Assembly (NCBI RefSeq): GCF_026967575.1
Contig: NZ_CP114054.1
Coordinates: forward strand, 2,232,001-2,296,000
Length of the DNA: 64,000 nucleotides
Origin: Aurantiacibacter sp. MUD11
Lineage (GTDB): Bacteria; Pseudomonadota; Alphaproteobacteria; Sphingomonadales; Sphingomonadaceae
Direction: 5' to 3'
Below the pieces are notes generated by a model. The model had not been told where the DNA came from. It made no database searches and saw only the letters and a list, made by a program, of their open reading frames with translations. The translations under genes were made by a program, and so were the position numbers. Position 1 is the first letter of the stretch; each line of letters begins with the position of its first letter. Of the stretch, positions 1 to 10,022 are shown in pieces.

Positions 1-1
1 G

Positions 2-490
2 CACGGCTACATCGTCGCGCTGGGTTCGAACCAGCGACATCCCCACTTCGGCGCGCCGCGCGACGTGGTGGCCGCGGCGATGGAAATCATCGACGAGACG
101 CTGGGCAAGGTCCGCGCCCGGTCCCCCATCATCGACAGCGCCCCGGTCGGCCCGTCGCAACGGCGCTATGCCAACGCCGCGCTGGTGCTGGAGAGCAAGC
201 TGGCGCCCACGGGCCTGCTGCACTGCCTGCAGGAAGCCGAGGCCGCCTTTGGCCGCGTCCGTCGTGGACAGCGCTGGCGCTCGCGCCCGCTAGACCTCGA
301 TATCGTGCTGTGGAGCGGGGGCATCTTCGCTTCGCCGGAGCTGCTCATCCCGCACCCGCTGTTCCGCGAACGCGACTTCGTGCTCGGACCCGCTGCAGCG
401 GTGGCACCCGGCTGGCGCGACCCCGTCAGCGGCCTCACGCTGAAACACCTGCATGCACGCTTGACCCGCCGCCGCCCGGTGCCTAGGTGA
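2..490 (+). CDS. folK: 2-amino-4-hydroxy-6-hydroxymethyldihydropteridine diphosphokinase (HPPK), 5' end missing
   Basis: Transfers pyrophosphate from ATP to 6-hydroxymethyl-7,8-dihydropterin in folate biosynthesis (cytoplasm). The window opens inside the gene; about 162 residues are visible. Visible family features are the N-terminal YIVALGSN strand, the signature RWRSRPLDLDIVLW (consensus RxxGPRxLDLDIL) and the C-terminal PHPLFRERDFVLGP block. Usual length is about 160-170 aa, so only a few N-terminal residues are probably missing. It ends just before tRNA-Lys. The pterin product feeds the folate pool on which the one-carbon genes at 46-51 kb depend, but nothing here links their regulation. 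Confidence 0.93.
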   Translation, partial: HGYIVALGSNQRHPHFGAPRDVVAAAMEIIDETLGKVRARSPIIDSAPVGPSQRRYANAALVLESKLAPTGLLHCLQEAEAAFGRVRRGQRWRSRPLDLDIVLWSGGIFASPELLIPHPLFRERDFVLGPAAAVAPGWRDPVSGLTLKHLHARLTRRRPVPR

Positions 491-528
491 GCGCCCGCAG
501 CACAGCGCTGCCACTCCCAATCCCTTGG

Positions 529-604
529 GGGCCCTTAGCTCAGTCGGTAGAGCAACTGACTTTTAATCAGTAGGTCGCTGGTTCGAGCCCAGCAGGGCTC
601 ACCA
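529..604 (+). tRNA. tRNA-Lys (anticodon TTT)
   Basis: A 76-nt cloverleaf with encoded CCA. The acceptor arm is GGGCCCT (529-535) against AGGGCTC (594-600), with discriminator A and CCA at 601-604. The anticodon loop reads CTTTTAA with anticodon TTT, and the T arm contains GGTTCGAGCCC. No T-rich terminator is obvious directly after it. Confidence 0.97.
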
Positions 605-773
605 TCTTCTCCCTTAATTCCCGTCAGTTCTTCCTGATCCTCGGCAATGCTGGCCGTGTGGACAGGGCGTGCGCGAGCCAATCTGCCAAGGGCCTGACCT
701 TGCAGCACAATCCCTAAGGCGATTGTTAACCATTCCCGTTCATAGCCACAGTCCGAAGGCTTGGGGCGCGTAT

Positions 774-3125
774 ATGGAAGATCTGATTACCGAATTCGTC
801 GCCGAGACCCAGGAGATGGTCGAGGCGCTGGGCAGCGAGATTGTCGCGTGGGAGGCAGATCCCACCGATAGCGAGCGCCTGAATTCGATTTTCCGCTTCG
901 TCCACACGGTGAAGGGCAACTGCGGATTCTTCGATTTCGCCCGCCTCGAACAGCTCAGCCACGCCGCCGAAGACGTCCTTTCGGACCTGCGCGAAGGACG
1001 CCGCGAGGCGGATCGTCCCGTCGTCAGCGCCGTACTGGCGGTGATCGACCGGATTTCCGAGATTACCGAGGACATTGCGGCCAGCGGAAGCTGCCCGCCG
1101 GGTGACGATTCCCGCCTCATCGCGGCCCTGCGCGGCGAAAAGATGGAGGATCTGGACTCCGGCGACGGGGGTGAGGGCACGGTCGAGAAGATCACTTCCA
1201 AGCCGGTGGCCGTACGCTCGGTACGCTTGCCGGTCGACCTGCTCGACCGCGTGATGAGCGGCGTTTCCGACGTCGTGCTCGCCCGCAACGAACTGACCCG
1301 TCAACTCAACGACCTGGGCGCCGACCACGTGCTGCGCGCGCCGTTCGATCGCCTCTCTGCCCTGATTACCGAAGTGCGCGATTCCATGACGCGAACGCGC
1401 ATGCAGCCGATCGAGACGCTGTTCACCTCGCTGCCGCGCATGGTGCGCGACCTGTCCAGCCAGCTCGACAAGCTGGTGATGATCGAGACCGATGGCGGCG
1501 ACGTGGAGCTGGACCGCGAGATGATCGAGGTCATCCGCGACCCCATCGTCCACCTGATCCGCAACAGCATCGACCACGGCATCGAACTGCCCGCCGAACG
1601 CAAGGCCGCCGGCAAGCGCGAAATCGGCCTGATCAAGATTTCCGCCCGGCAGTCGGGCAACAAGATCATCGTCGAGATCAACGACGACGGCCGCGGCGTG
1701 GATGCCAGCAAGCTGGTGGCCAAGGCCATTTCCGCCGGAATCATCACCGAGGCCGAGGCCGCCGAGATGACCAGCGAGGAAAAGCACATGCTGATGTGCG
1801 AGGCCGGCCTGTCCACCGCCGACCGCGTGACCGAGATTTCCGGCCGCGGCGTGGGCATGGACGTGGTGCGCGCCAACGTGGAGCATATCGGTGGCACGCT
1901 GGAGATTGATTCCATCGTCGGCACCGGCCTGCGCGTGCTGCTACAGCTGCCGCTGACCCTGTCGATCACTCCGGCCGTCACCGTCACCGTTGGCGGTCAG
2001 ACCATGGGCATCCCGCATTCCTTCATCGAGGAAATCGTCGATGCCACCGGCAACAAGATCGCCTTCGACCAGATGGGTGACCGTTGGTTTGCCGGCATCC
2101 GCGGCCAGCGCCTGCCCTGCGTGCGCCTGGCCGACATGCTCGACGTGGACGATTCCAAGGCAGAACGCCGTTCGCTGGTGGTGCTGCGGCTCGCCGGCGG
2201 CAACCTGTTCGTGCTCGCCGTGGACGACGTGGTCGCGCACGAGGAGCTGGTGATCAAGCCGGTTGCGCCCGCGCTGATGACCACCGGCCTCTACGCCGGC
2301 ACCACGCTTTCCGACGAAGGCACGCCCACCTTGCTGCTCGATGTCACCGGCATTGCCCGCGCGGCAGGCCTGGAGATCGGTGTCGATGGCCGTGGCCAGC
2401 TGCGCGAGGACGCGCGCCGTCAGTGGGAACACGAGGAAGCCAAGGAGCCGATCATCATCTTCACCACGCTCGACGGGCGCCGCCGTGCGCTGCGCATGGC
2501 GGTGGTGGAGCGGATCGACACGGTCGATGCCGGCCAGCTCACCCGTACCGGTGGCAGCTGGCGCGTGGTGCTGGGCGAGAACATCGTGCCCGTCGCTGGT
2601 ATCCCGGAAGGCGAGGAGCAATCGGGCAAGATTCGCATCCTGCGCCTGAACGATGGCCACGCCGTGCTGGCCTATGCCTGCCGCCTCGATTCCGACATCG
2701 CCGACCTGCCGGAAGACTTCAAACCCGCCAAGGCGGATGTCGAGGTCGAAGCCGTGGCGCTCATCGACGAGAAGCCGGTCGAGGTACTCGACAGCCATTA
2801 CCTGTTCGCAACCTACGGCGAGGCGCCGCAGCTGATCGACCTGCCGGTCTGTCGCCTGTCCGCGCACGATCGCTGGGCGCAGAATTTCCTCAAGCCGGTA
2901 ATCGAGGCCGCGGGCTATCGCGTGGTCGATGAAAGCGACGGCACGGCAGCCGACGTTGCCATCTGCCTCGACGGCGAGAACACCGCCAGCCTGCCCGCCG
3001 GCAAGCACATCGTGCTGCGCACGGCCGAGGAAGCGGACAAGGACAGCGAAGACACCATTTACCGCTACGACCGCGACGGCCTGGTGGCCGCGCTGGGCGC
3101 TGCGCGCAAGGGAAAGGCCGCCTGA
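774..3125 (+). CDS. cheA: Chemotaxis histidine kinase CheA
   Basis: Autophosphorylating kinase that phosphorylates CheY and CheB in response to receptors; it acts in the cytoplasmic receptor array. The chosen start (774) gives MEDLITEF, the usual CheA/Hpt start; a longer in-frame extension to 669 looks spurious. Domains in order: Hpt (1-110, phospho-acceptor H44 in HTVKG), dimerisation (about 140-220), HATPase with N box HLIRNSIDHG (about 260), G1 DDGRGVD (about 304) and G2 GRGVGMD (about 358), and a CheW-like regulatory domain (about 400-540). The remaining 240 residues contain a second, weak CheW-like stretch and a receiver-like tail lacking a recognisable phosphorylation site. It is the first gene of the che operon; its stop overlaps cheW. 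Confidence 0.96.
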   Translation: MEDLITEFVAETQEMVEALGSEIVAWEADPTDSERLNSIFRFVHTVKGNCGFFDFARLEQLSHAAEDVLSDLREGRREADRPVVSAVLAVIDRISEITEDIAASGSCPPGDDSRLIAALRGEKMEDLDSGDGGEGTVEKITSKPVAVRSVRLPVDLLDRVMSGVSDVVLARNELTRQLNDLGADHVLRAPFDRLSALITEVRDSMTRTRMQPIETLFTSLPRMVRDLSSQLDKLVMIETDGGDVELDREMIEVIRDPIVHLIRNSIDHGIELPAERKAAGKREIGLIKISARQSGNKIIVEINDDGRGVDASKLVAKAISAGIITEAEAAEMTSEEKHMLMCEAGLSTADRVTEISGRGVGMDVVRANVEHIGGTLEIDSIVGTGLRVLLQLPLTLSITPAVTVTVGGQTMGIPHSFIEEIVDATGNKIAFDQMGDRWFAGIRGQRLPCVRLADMLDVDDSKAERRSLVVLRLAGGNLFVLAVDDVVAHEELVIKPVAPALMTTGLYAGTTLSDEGTPTLLLDVTGIARAAGLEIGVDGRGQLREDARRQWEHEEAKEPIIIFTTLDGRRRALRMAVVERIDTVDAGQLTRTGGSWRVVLGENIVPVAGIPEGEEQSGKIRILRLNDGHAVLAYACRLDSDIADLPEDFKPAKADVEVEAVALIDEKPVEVLDSHYLFATYGEAPQLIDLPVCRLSAHDRWAQNFLKPVIEAAGYRVVDESDGTAADVAICLDGENTASLPAGKHIVLRTAEEADKDSEDTIYRYDRDGLVAALGAARKGKAA

Positions 3126-3562
3126 TGTCGCAATTGCTCGTAACCAGCATCGCCGGACGCCGCGTGGCCTTGCCGACCGCCGGCATCCTGTCGGTAATCG
3201 AACTGGGCAAGCTGGAACGCGTGCCGCGCGCACCCTCCCGCATCGCCGGGCTTACCGCCCTGCGCAGCCGGGTACTGACGGTGATTGATTGTGCCCAGAT
3301 CGTCGACGGGCATCCTTCGGAATATATCGAAGGCAATGGTCTCGGCATCGTCATCGACGTGGACGACCATGGCTATGCGCTGATGGTCGACCACGTGGAA
3401 GACGTCACCGAGTTCTTCGGGGAACTGGAAGAAGTCAAAGCCGATCTCGGCGGTGAATGGACCGCGCATGCGCTGGGCATGGCGGAAACGGAAATCGGCC
3501 CCTTGCTGGTGATCAGCCCCGAACGGTTCGTGTCGGGCGCGGAAACAGCACAGGCGGCGTAA
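3125..3562 (+). CDS. cheW: Chemotaxis coupling protein CheW
   Basis: Single CheW domain of 145 aa that links receptors to CheA. The start (3125) shares one base with the cheA stop (TGATG), typical of translational coupling. The SH3-like fold is suggested by the opening LVTSIAGRRVALPTAGILSV and by later beta-rich segments (LGIVIDVDDHGYALMVDHVE). Length fits stand-alone CheW proteins. A second CheW was not seen in the window, so this protein probably serves the receptor encoded at 7.6 kb. Confidence 0.9.
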   Translation: MSQLLVTSIAGRRVALPTAGILSVIELGKLERVPRAPSRIAGLTALRSRVLTVIDCAQIVDGHPSEYIEGNGLGIVIDVDDHGYALMVDHVEDVTEFFGELEEVKADLGGEWTAHALGMAETEIGPLLVISPERFVSGAETAQAA

Positions 3563-3622
3563 ACCTCTCATTACCCAATGGTTGCTATTGGGGTCGCAAG
3601 GGTCATGCAGGGAGACAATAAA

Positions 3623-3988
3623 GTGAAGACATGCCTGATTGTGGACGATTCTCGCGTTATCCGGAAAGTGTCGCGGCACTTGCTGGAAGGCATGGGCTTC
3701 GCGGTGGAAGAAGCCGCGGACGGCAAGATCGCGCTGGAACAGTGCGAACAGCAGATGCCCGACGTGGTGCTGCTCGACTGGAACATGCCGGTCATGAACG
3801 GCATGGAATTCATCGAGACGCTGCGCAAGCTGCCGGGCGGCGACGCCCCGCGCGTGGTGTTCTGCACCACCGAGAACGACATCGAGCACATCCGTGCCGC
3901 GATCGATGCCGGTGCCGACGAATATGTGATGAAGCCGTTCGATCGCGAAACGCTGCACATCAAGCTGCAACTCGTGGGAATGGCCTGA
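3623..3988 (+). CDS. cheY: Chemotaxis response regulator CheY
   Basis: Single receiver domain of 121 aa. I chose the GTG at 3623 because GGAGA (3611-3615) lies at correct spacing and the protein then opens as MKTCLIVDDSR; an upstream ATG at 3605 is in frame but would swallow that ribosome binding site. The acidic pair is in VDDS (D8-D9), the phospho-acceptor is D52 (LLDWNMP), the switch Thr is in FCTTEN (about 82) and Lys in VMKPFD (about 104). All key residues are present. It is phosphorylated by CheA and presumably acts on the motor or another output; no flagellar genes lie in the window. Confidence 0.93.
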   Translation: MKTCLIVDDSRVIRKVSRHLLEGMGFAVEEAADGKIALEQCEQQMPDVVLLDWNMPVMNGMEFIETLRKLPGGDAPRVVFCTTENDIEHIRAAIDAGADEYVMKPFDRETLHIKLQLVGMA

Positions 3989-3999
3989 GGTAGAACCGC

Positions 4000-5097
4000 A
4001 TGACGGGCCAGAGCGCCAGTCCAGTCCTGCCGGAGGCCTCGCGCCGCTCGGCCGGCGAAGTCGTGAAGGTGATGATCGTCGACGACTCGATCACCGCCCG
4101 CACGGTGCTGGGCCGCACGGTCAATGCCATCGAGAAGATCGAAGTCGTCGCCAGCGTTAGCAATGCCGAACGGGCGCTCGACTATCTCGACAACGCACGC
4201 GTCGATGTGATCCTGCTGGATCTGGAAATGCCGGGCATGGGCGGGATCGCCGCCATCCCGCTGCTGGTGAAGAAGTCGCGCGGGGCGCGCATCATCGTCG
4301 TATCCCACCATACGCCTGACGGCGCGGAACTGGCGGTGGAAGCCCTGTCGCTGGGGGCTACGGACACCTTCCCCAAGCCGACGTCCGGCAGTTTCGACCG
4401 CGAGTACCGGCGCGAGCTGGCGCTGCGCGTGGCCGCGCTGGGCAAGGACCGCACCTGCACGGTCAAGGTCGCCCCGCCCAAGGTCGAACTGGCCCAGCGC
4501 AAGCGCCCTGTCGCCGGTGCGCCCGAAGTACTGGCGATCGGCGCTTCGACCGGGGGCATTACCGCCCTCGAAGCCCTGCTCAAGTCGCTGCCTCCGCGCA
4601 TCGGCGTCCCGATCATGATCAGCCAGCATCTGCCGGCCTCGTTCATGGACGTGTTCGCCAAGCAGGTTGCCAAGGCGTCCGGACGTCCGGCGCTGGTGGC
4701 CGTGGAGGGAATGCGACTGCGGCCAGACTGCATCCTGGTGGCACCGGGCGATGCGCACCTGGAGGTCAAGGCGGCAGGCAAGGACCTTGTCGTCAAGCTG
4801 ACGCACGAGCGAGCGGCGACGGGCTGCATGCCCTCGCTGGATCCGATGTTCGCCTCGTTGGCGAAAGCATACGAAGGCCGCGTCGTCGCCGTGGTGCTGT
4901 CCGGCATGGGCCGTGACGGCACCGGCGGCTCCCACCAACTGGTCGAGGCCGGGGGCTGCATCTTCGTGCAGGACCAGGCCACTTCGGCGGTTTGGGGCAT
5001 GCCGCGCGGCGTGGCTGAAGCGGGGCTGGCTTCGGCCGTGCTGCCGCCACAGCAGATCGGTCCGCAGGTCGCCAAGTTGCTGGGAATGGCCGCATGA
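4000..5097 (+). CDS. cheB: Chemotaxis protein-glutamate methylesterase/glutaminase CheB
   Basis: Removes methyl groups from receptor glutamates and deamidates glutamines (adaptation). The N-terminal receiver (about 20-140) carries IVDDS and the acceptor Asp in LLDLEMPGMGG. The C-terminal methylesterase domain (about 175-365) carries the catalytic triad S183 (GASTGG), H210 (SQHLPASF) and D306 (GMGRDGT). Length (365 aa) is standard. It starts 11 bp after cheY and ends in an ATGA overlap with cheR, so all five che genes are one operon. Confidence 0.96.
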   Translation: MTGQSASPVLPEASRRSAGEVVKVMIVDDSITARTVLGRTVNAIEKIEVVASVSNAERALDYLDNARVDVILLDLEMPGMGGIAAIPLLVKKSRGARIIVVSHHTPDGAELAVEALSLGATDTFPKPTSGSFDREYRRELALRVAALGKDRTCTVKVAPPKVELAQRKRPVAGAPEVLAIGASTGGITALEALLKSLPPRIGVPIMISQHLPASFMDVFAKQVAKASGRPALVAVEGMRLRPDCILVAPGDAHLEVKAAGKDLVVKLTHERAATGCMPSLDPMFASLAKAYEGRVVAVVLSGMGRDGTGGSHQLVEAGGCIFVQDQATSAVWGMPRGVAEAGLASAVLPPQQIGPQVAKLLGMAA

Positions 5098-5948
5098 TCG
5101 AGCGGGACATGACCTATGAGGTGCTGGCCCGCCTGCTCGAAGAGCGCACCGGCCAGAACCTTACCCCAAGCCGCCAGTGGCGGGTCGAATCCGCTCTCTC
5201 GGCGCTGCTGCGCGAACATGATGCAGTATCCGTCGACGAGCTGGTGGCGCACCTGACCTCGCCGTTTGGATGCCCGCTGTCGTCGCGCGTGGCGGACGCC
5301 TTGCTTAACAACGAGACCTACTTCTTCCGCGACCAGATGATCTTCGATGCGCTGGCGACCGACGTGCTGCCGGACCTGATTGCCCGCCGCACCGCCAGTC
5401 GCCGGCTGAAGGTCTGGTGTGTCGGCTGCTCGACCGGGCAGGAGCCGCTGTCGATCGCCATGTTGCTGGCCGAGCGCAAGGCCCTGCTGGAGGACTGGAG
5501 CATCGAGATCGTCGCGACCGACGTGTCGCACCGTGCGCTCGAAGTGGCCAGGAACGGCAGCTACACGGCGTTCGAGGCCCAGCGCGGGCTCGACATGAAG
5601 CGCATGATCCGCTGGTTCGAAGAGGTCGACGGGCGCTGGAAGGTGTCACCGGAACTGCTGCGGAACATCACCTACCGGCACCACAACGTGCTGGCGACAC
5701 CGCCGCGCACTGGCGAATTCGACCTGGTGCTGTGTCGCAACGTACTGCTGTATTTCGATGCCGCAACGCGCAGCAAGGCGTTCGGGCAGATCGCCACCGG
5801 CATGGCTCCCGATGGCTTGCTGCTGCTTGGCGCAGGCGAAACCACGGTGGGCCAGACGGCCTGTTTCGAACCGGCGCAAAAGCCGGCCGGGATGTTCCGC
5901 CTGACGGAAGCGGCACGCCGGGCTGCGGGCACCAGCGTGGCAGCCTAG
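5094..5948 (+). CDS. cheR: Chemotaxis protein methyltransferase CheR
   Basis: SAM-dependent methylation of receptor glutamates. 284 aa; the start overlaps the cheB stop (ATGA). The small alpha-helical N-terminal domain (about 1-75, ending near NNETYFFRD) precedes the Rossmann methyltransferase domain with SAM motif WCVGCSTGQEPLSIAM (about 105-120), the acidic end of strand 2 (VATDVS) and the late motif CRNVLLYFD. It pairs with cheB for adaptation. It is the last gene of the che block before a 67-bp gap. Confidence 0.95.
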   Translation: MIERDMTYEVLARLLEERTGQNLTPSRQWRVESALSALLREHDAVSVDELVAHLTSPFGCPLSSRVADALLNNETYFFRDQMIFDALATDVLPDLIARRTASRRLKVWCVGCSTGQEPLSIAMLLAERKALLEDWSIEIVATDVSHRALEVARNGSYTAFEAQRGLDMKRMIRWFEEVDGRWKVSPELLRNITYRHHNVLATPPRTGEFDLVLCRNVLLYFDAATRSKAFGQIATGMAPDGLLLLGAGETTVGQTACFEPAQKPAGMFRLTEAARRAAGTSVAA

Positions 5949-6015
5949 GCCCCTCAGGCGGGCCCAAATTTCACTAGTTCAAGCTTTACAGTATCTTAAG
6001 CATGTTCCCTTACCT

Positions 6016-7575
6016 GTGCAGCCTTGGAATGGGATGGGCAGGGCTTCAGGGGTGATCACACTTAACCAGATCGAACGTTTTTCGCCGAGTTTTTCGGTGC
6101 TTTTTCCGCTGGTTGTGATGAGCATCGTGTTCGGCGGGATCCTCTATGCGCTGGTCAATTTCTCGTCGCCGCCGATCCAGCTGACACGCGGTGTCGTGCT
6201 GGGCAGCCTGGGCGCCTACGTGCTGTCGGTTACGCTGGTGGCCAAGTTCGGTTTCGCCAAGATGAAGGCGCTGGAGAAGGTCGGCCTGACCGACAGCCTC
6301 TCCGGCCTGCCCAACCGTCGCGCGCTGCATAACGATTTCAAGGCGCTGCACGGCGACGAACAGGAAGCTGCTCTGGCGCTGATCGACCTCGACGGGTTCA
6401 AGCAGGTCAATGACAACTACGGCCACTTCGTCGGTGATCGCCTGATCAACGAATGTGCCAAGATCTTCCGCGATGCCAGCGGGGAGGAGGCCACGGTCTA
6501 TCGTCTCGGCGGCGACGAATTCGCCATGCTCACCGTCGGCCCCATCGCCTCCAACATTCTCGAAGGTATATGCCGGCGCTTGCTGGTGCGGCTGACCAAG
6601 CCTGTCGTCATCGACGATCGGGTGATCGTGATCGGCGCCAGCATCGGCCTTGCCCGCAGCGATCCGAACGACGGCCTGACCTCTTCCGAGATGCTGCGGC
6701 GTACCGATGTGGCGATGTACGCGTCCAAGCGTGCCGGCAAGATGCGCTGCACCTGGTTCAGCGAGGAATTCGATACGCTGCGGGAAGAGCTGGCCGCGCT
6801 GGACCACGATCTGCGCATTGCCCTTCGCGAAGGGCAATTCCACCTGCACTACCAGCCGCTGGTCGATGCCTCGACCAAGGACGTGGTCGCGGTCGAGGCG
6901 CTGATCCGCTGGACCCGGCCCGACGGCAAGCATGTCGGCCCGAACATCTTCATCCCGGTGGCCGAGGAATCCGGACTGATCAACCAGATCGGCATGTGGG
7001 TGCTGCGCCAGGGCTGCATCGATGCGTTGGGCTGGGACGACATCAAGCTGTCCGTGAACGTATCGGCGGCCCAGCTGCGCAACCCCGAATTCCCGGTGGA
7101 ACTGGGCTACCTGCTGGAAGAAACCGGGTTCCCGCCCGAGCGGCTGGAGCTTGAAGTGACCGAAACGCATCTGGTGCTGGATTCGGTGATCGCCGGCAAT
7201 TCGATGGATGTCATCCGCGACTTCGGCGTGCGCATCGTCCTCGACGATTTCGGCACCGGCTATGCGTCCATCGGCTTCCTGCGGCAGTTCCGCTTCGAGA
7301 AGCTCAAGCTCGACCGGTCGCTGATCGTCGAGGCGGCCAGCGACAATGGCATCCACGCCATGATGCTGGCCAGCATCGCGGTGGCGCGTTCGCTGGACAT
7401 GGATGTGACCGCGGAAGGCGTCGAAACCGAAAGCCAGGCCGCGCTCGTGCGCATGGCCGGCTGCGACCAGATCCAGGGCTGGCTCTACTACAAGGCGATG
7501 CCCGCAGACGAACTTGAAGCAACCCTGCTGAACAATTCCAACGACGCCGAAAGCGTCGAGACGAAGATAGCCTGA
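6016..7575 (+). CDS. Membrane-bound diguanylate cyclase/phosphodiesterase (GGDEF-EAL)
   Basis: c-di-GMP turnover protein. Two transmembrane segments lie near the N terminus ([18 protein letters not shown] and [20 protein letters not shown]), followed by a GGDEF domain (intact GGDEF near residue 166, preceded by [10 protein letters not shown]) and an EAL domain. The EAL domain keeps [32 protein letters not shown] and AEGVET, so both domains could be active. The start is uncertain: GTG 6016, ATG 6034 and GTG 6052 are in frame and none has a convincing ribosome site. The gene sits between cheR and the receptor gene in the same direction, 20 bp before the latter. Confidence 0.9.
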   Translation: MQPWNGMGRASGVITLNQIERFSPSFSVLFPLVVMSIVFGGILYALVNFSSPPIQLTRGVVLGSLGAYVLSVTLVAKFGFAKMKALEKVGLTDSLSGLPNRRALHNDFKALHGDEQEAALALIDLDGFKQVNDNYGHFVGDRLINECAKIFRDASGEEATVYRLGGDEFAMLTVGPIASNILEGICRRLLVRLTKPVVIDDRVIVIGASIGLARSDPNDGLTSSEMLRRTDVAMYASKRAGKMRCTWFSEEFDTLREELAALDHDLRIALREGQFHLHYQPLVDASTKDVVAVEALIRWTRPDGKHVGPNIFIPVAEESGLINQIGMWVLRQGCIDALGWDDIKLSVNVSAAQLRNPEFPVELGYLLEETGFPPERLELEVTETHLVLDSVIAGNSMDVIRDFGVRIVLDDFGTGYASIGFLRQFRFEKLKLDRSLIVEAASDNGIHAMMLASIAVARSLDMDVTAEGVETESQAALVRMAGCDQIQGWLYYKAMPADELEATLLNNSNDAESVETKIA

Positions 7576-7595
7576 ACTTGAGATTGGAACAGGAC

Positions 7596-9323
7596 ATGGC
7601 GAGTACACCGATGAATTTCACCTGGTTCTCCAACAAGACGATCCGTAGCAAGCTGCGCATCGTCCTGGGCCTCGTGGCCGGGCTTTCGCTGGCCATCGTC
7701 ACCACTGCCATCTTTGGCGTCGCGCGCATCCAGGACCATGTCGAGAGCGAGATCCGGGCAGCCGAAGCGGCCAGCAACGCCTCGCAGGCAAGCACGCGCC
7801 TGTTTTCCGCGCAGGACAGCGTCGACCGCTACCTGGAATTCAATGACGATGCCGCTCGCCAGGCTGCCGTCGAAGACCTCTATGTCGCGCAGGACGCGGT
7901 CGATGCCGCCGTCGAGCGCGTTTCCACGCTGGATACCGATGGCGCTGCGCTGGCTTCGCAACTCGGCGAAGGGCTGTCGCGCTACCAGATGTCGGTCGAA
8001 TCGCTGGGCACCTCTGCCCGTGGCGACGAGGCCGCCCGCGCAGCCGTGCTCGAGGCCGGAGGCAATGCCTCGACCGCTGCCAGCGAGCTGCTTGCCGCGA
8101 TGGACGAGCTGAACGTCGAAACGCAGCAAGCCGGCCGCGATTTCGCCAGTTTCCTGATCACGCTGGTGGCCGTGCTGGGCCTGCTGACCGTCGCCAACCT
8201 GCTGATGGCGTGGAAGGTCGTGCGCACCGATATCGGCCGTCCGATCGACCGCATTACCGAAGCTACCCGCCAGCTGGTCGCCGGTGACAAGGAGGCGCGC
8301 ATCCCGCACGCCAACAACACCGACGAGATCGGCGAACTCGCCCGGGCCTTGAAGGTGTTCAAGGAAAACATGGTCGAGATGGAGCGGCTGCAGGCCGAAG
8401 CGGCGAAGGATGCGCAGGACAAGCTGCTGCAGACCGAAGAACGCGAGAGCGCCCGCGAAGAAGCCGCGCGCCAGCGCGATGCGCTGATCCGCGAAATGGT
8501 CGACGAATTCGAACGTACCGTGGGTGACGTGGTGAAGGGCGTTGCCGCTGCTTCCAGCGAGCTGCAGGCAACCGCCAGCTCGATGGCCGCCAGTGCCGAG
8601 CAGTCGGCGCTGCAGGCGGGCGATGTTTCCACCGCCCTGACCGAAGCGTCCTCGGGCGTGACCGCCGCTGCGGCTGCCAGTGACGAGTTCGCCATGTCGA
8701 TCGGCGAGATCAGCCGCCAGGCTTCGACCTCGGCCGACCTGGCCCGCACGGCGGCAACCAATGCCACCGAAGCGAACAACACGATCTCCGCGCTCAATGC
8801 GGCAGCCGGCCAGATCGGCCAGATCGTGGAGCTGATCTCCAACATCGCCAAGCGCACCAACCTGCTGGCGCTCAATGCCTCGATCGAGGCGGCGCGCGGC
8901 GGCGAGGCAGGACGCGGCTTCGCCGTGGTGGCCGCCGAGGTGAAGGATCTGGCAGCGCAGACCGGCAAGGCGACCGACGATGTCGCCGCGCAGATCCGCA
9001 CGATCCAGCAATCGACCGCCGCCAGCGTGGACGCGCTGCGCACCATCGGCGAGCACGTCGGCCAGCTGGAATCGACCTCGATTTCGATTGCTGCGGCGGT
9101 GGACCAGCAGTCCGTTGCCGGTCAGGACCTTGCCCGCAGCATCGATCTTGCCGCCCGCAACACCGACGACGTTTCGTCCAACATCGTGCAGGTGCGCGAA
9201 GGGACGATGGCAACGGGCGCCGCGGCATCGCAGGTGCTGTCGTCTTCCAGCGAGCTGGAAATGCAGGCCAGTGCCCTGCGCGCCAAGGCGGACGAGTTCC
9301 TCTCGAAGATCCGCGCCGCTTGA
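7596..9323 (+). CDS. Methyl-accepting chemotaxis protein
   Basis: Transmembrane chemoreceptor of 575 aa. ATG 7596 is preferred over an upstream TTG because GGAACAGGA precedes it. TM1 is near residues 23-45, followed by a periplasmic helical sensor of about 130 residues with no recognised ligand domain; TM2 ([19 protein letters not shown]), HAMP ([12 protein letters not shown]) and a signalling domain follow. The conserved hairpin tip [20 protein letters not shown] is present. No NWETF-like CheR/CheB tether is seen at the C terminus (ending SKIRAA). It is probably the cognate receptor of the upstream che operon. Confidence 0.94.
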   Translation: MASTPMNFTWFSNKTIRSKLRIVLGLVAGLSLAIVTTAIFGVARIQDHVESEIRAAEAASNASQASTRLFSAQDSVDRYLEFNDDAARQAAVEDLYVAQDAVDAAVERVSTLDTDGAALASQLGEGLSRYQMSVESLGTSARGDEAARAAVLEAGGNASTAASELLAAMDELNVETQQAGRDFASFLITLVAVLGLLTVANLLMAWKVVRTDIGRPIDRITEATRQLVAGDKEARIPHANNTDEIGELARALKVFKENMVEMERLQAEAAKDAQDKLLQTEERESAREEAARQRDALIREMVDEFERTVGDVVKGVAAASSELQATASSMAASAEQSALQAGDVSTALTEASSGVTAAAAASDEFAMSIGEISRQASTSADLARTAATNATEANNTISALNAAAGQIGQIVELISNIAKRTNLLALNASIEAARGGEAGRGFAVVAAEVKDLAAQTGKATDDVAAQIRTIQQSTAASVDALRTIGEHVGQLESTSISIAAAVDQQSVAGQDLARSIDLAARNTDDVSSNIVQVREGTMATGAAASQVLSSSSELEMQASALRAKADEFLSKIRAA

Positions 9324-9335
9324 GCGAAGTCCGGT

Positions 9336-9953
9336 TTACCCGATGATGGTCGGGGTTCCGGTTACGACAATGGCCTGGCCGATCTCGATGGTCTGCCGGG
9401 CCATTCCGAACTGCATGGCGACGATGCCATAACGGCGCAGGTCGCGATCCGCGATCGTGGTCACCTCGTACCAGGCCCATTCCTCGCCGATGTCGAGCAC
9501 CGTATCGCCAAAGCCCGGATAGGGCTCGCGATCGACCTGGAAGCGGATGCGCACTTTGCCCTTGTTGTCATCGGTCACGGCCGAGACAGTCCTGGCATAG
9601 AAGCCGAGCGTGATCCGCTCCCCCTCGCGCACGCGGGCCAGCAAGGGGATATTGGCACCGCCGATATAGGCCTGGCCACGCTCCCGCATATCGTACCGCA
9701 TGGCAACGCCGCCGCCCGGAATCGACGCGTCGGTGATCGTCTCGCGATCCAGAGGGCCGTAGAAATCCCAGTCCAGCCGCGTGGGATCGTTGAGCAGGCC
9801 GCCGACCAGGATATCGTCGATCGCCTGCAGTTCTTCGGGCAGCCCGCGCGTGTTGCGTGGCTCGATGGGTTCATCCTGTGCGACGACGGGCGTGGCAGCG
9901 ACGATGGCGAGCGCCAGCGGCGCGGCGGCAAGGACGCGGGTCAGTCGGTTCAT
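9336..9953 (-). CDS. Exported protein of unknown function, possible jelly-roll fold
   Basis: 205 aa from the ATG at 9953 (MNRLTRVLAAAPL), which gives a clean Sec signal peptide ending near VVAQ. A longer frame to 9992 has no signal character. The mature protein has a short proline-rich start and then a beta-rich domain (IPLLARVREGERITLGFYARTV, KVRIRFQVDREPYPGFG) resembling carbohydrate-binding or galactose-binding jelly rolls. That fold call is my inference from strand pattern only. It is leftward, 94 bp after the DUF2891 gene, and its 3' end faces the receptor gene. Confidence 0.6.
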   Translation of the reverse strand: MNRLTRVLAAAPLALAIVAATPVVAQDEPIEPRNTRGLPEELQAIDDILVGGLLNDPTRLDWDFYGPLDRETITDASIPGGGVAMRYDMRERGQAYIGGANIPLLARVREGERITLGFYARTVSAVTDDNKGKVRIRFQVDREPYPGFGDTVLDIGEEWAWYEVTTIADRDLRRYGIVAMQFGMARQTIEIGQAIVVTGTPTIIG

Positions 9954-10022
9954 GGCAACGGCTCTCCACAAGACAGATGGTGCTATTTGCACTCGTTGAG
10001 AACGTTAACATACAGCAGGCAC

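Noticed and set aside
9999..10012. GAACGTTAACAT as another copy of the CTAACG operator
   Set aside because: It shares only the common AACGTTA core, lacks the CTAACG..CGTTAG arms and lies far from the aromatic cluster.
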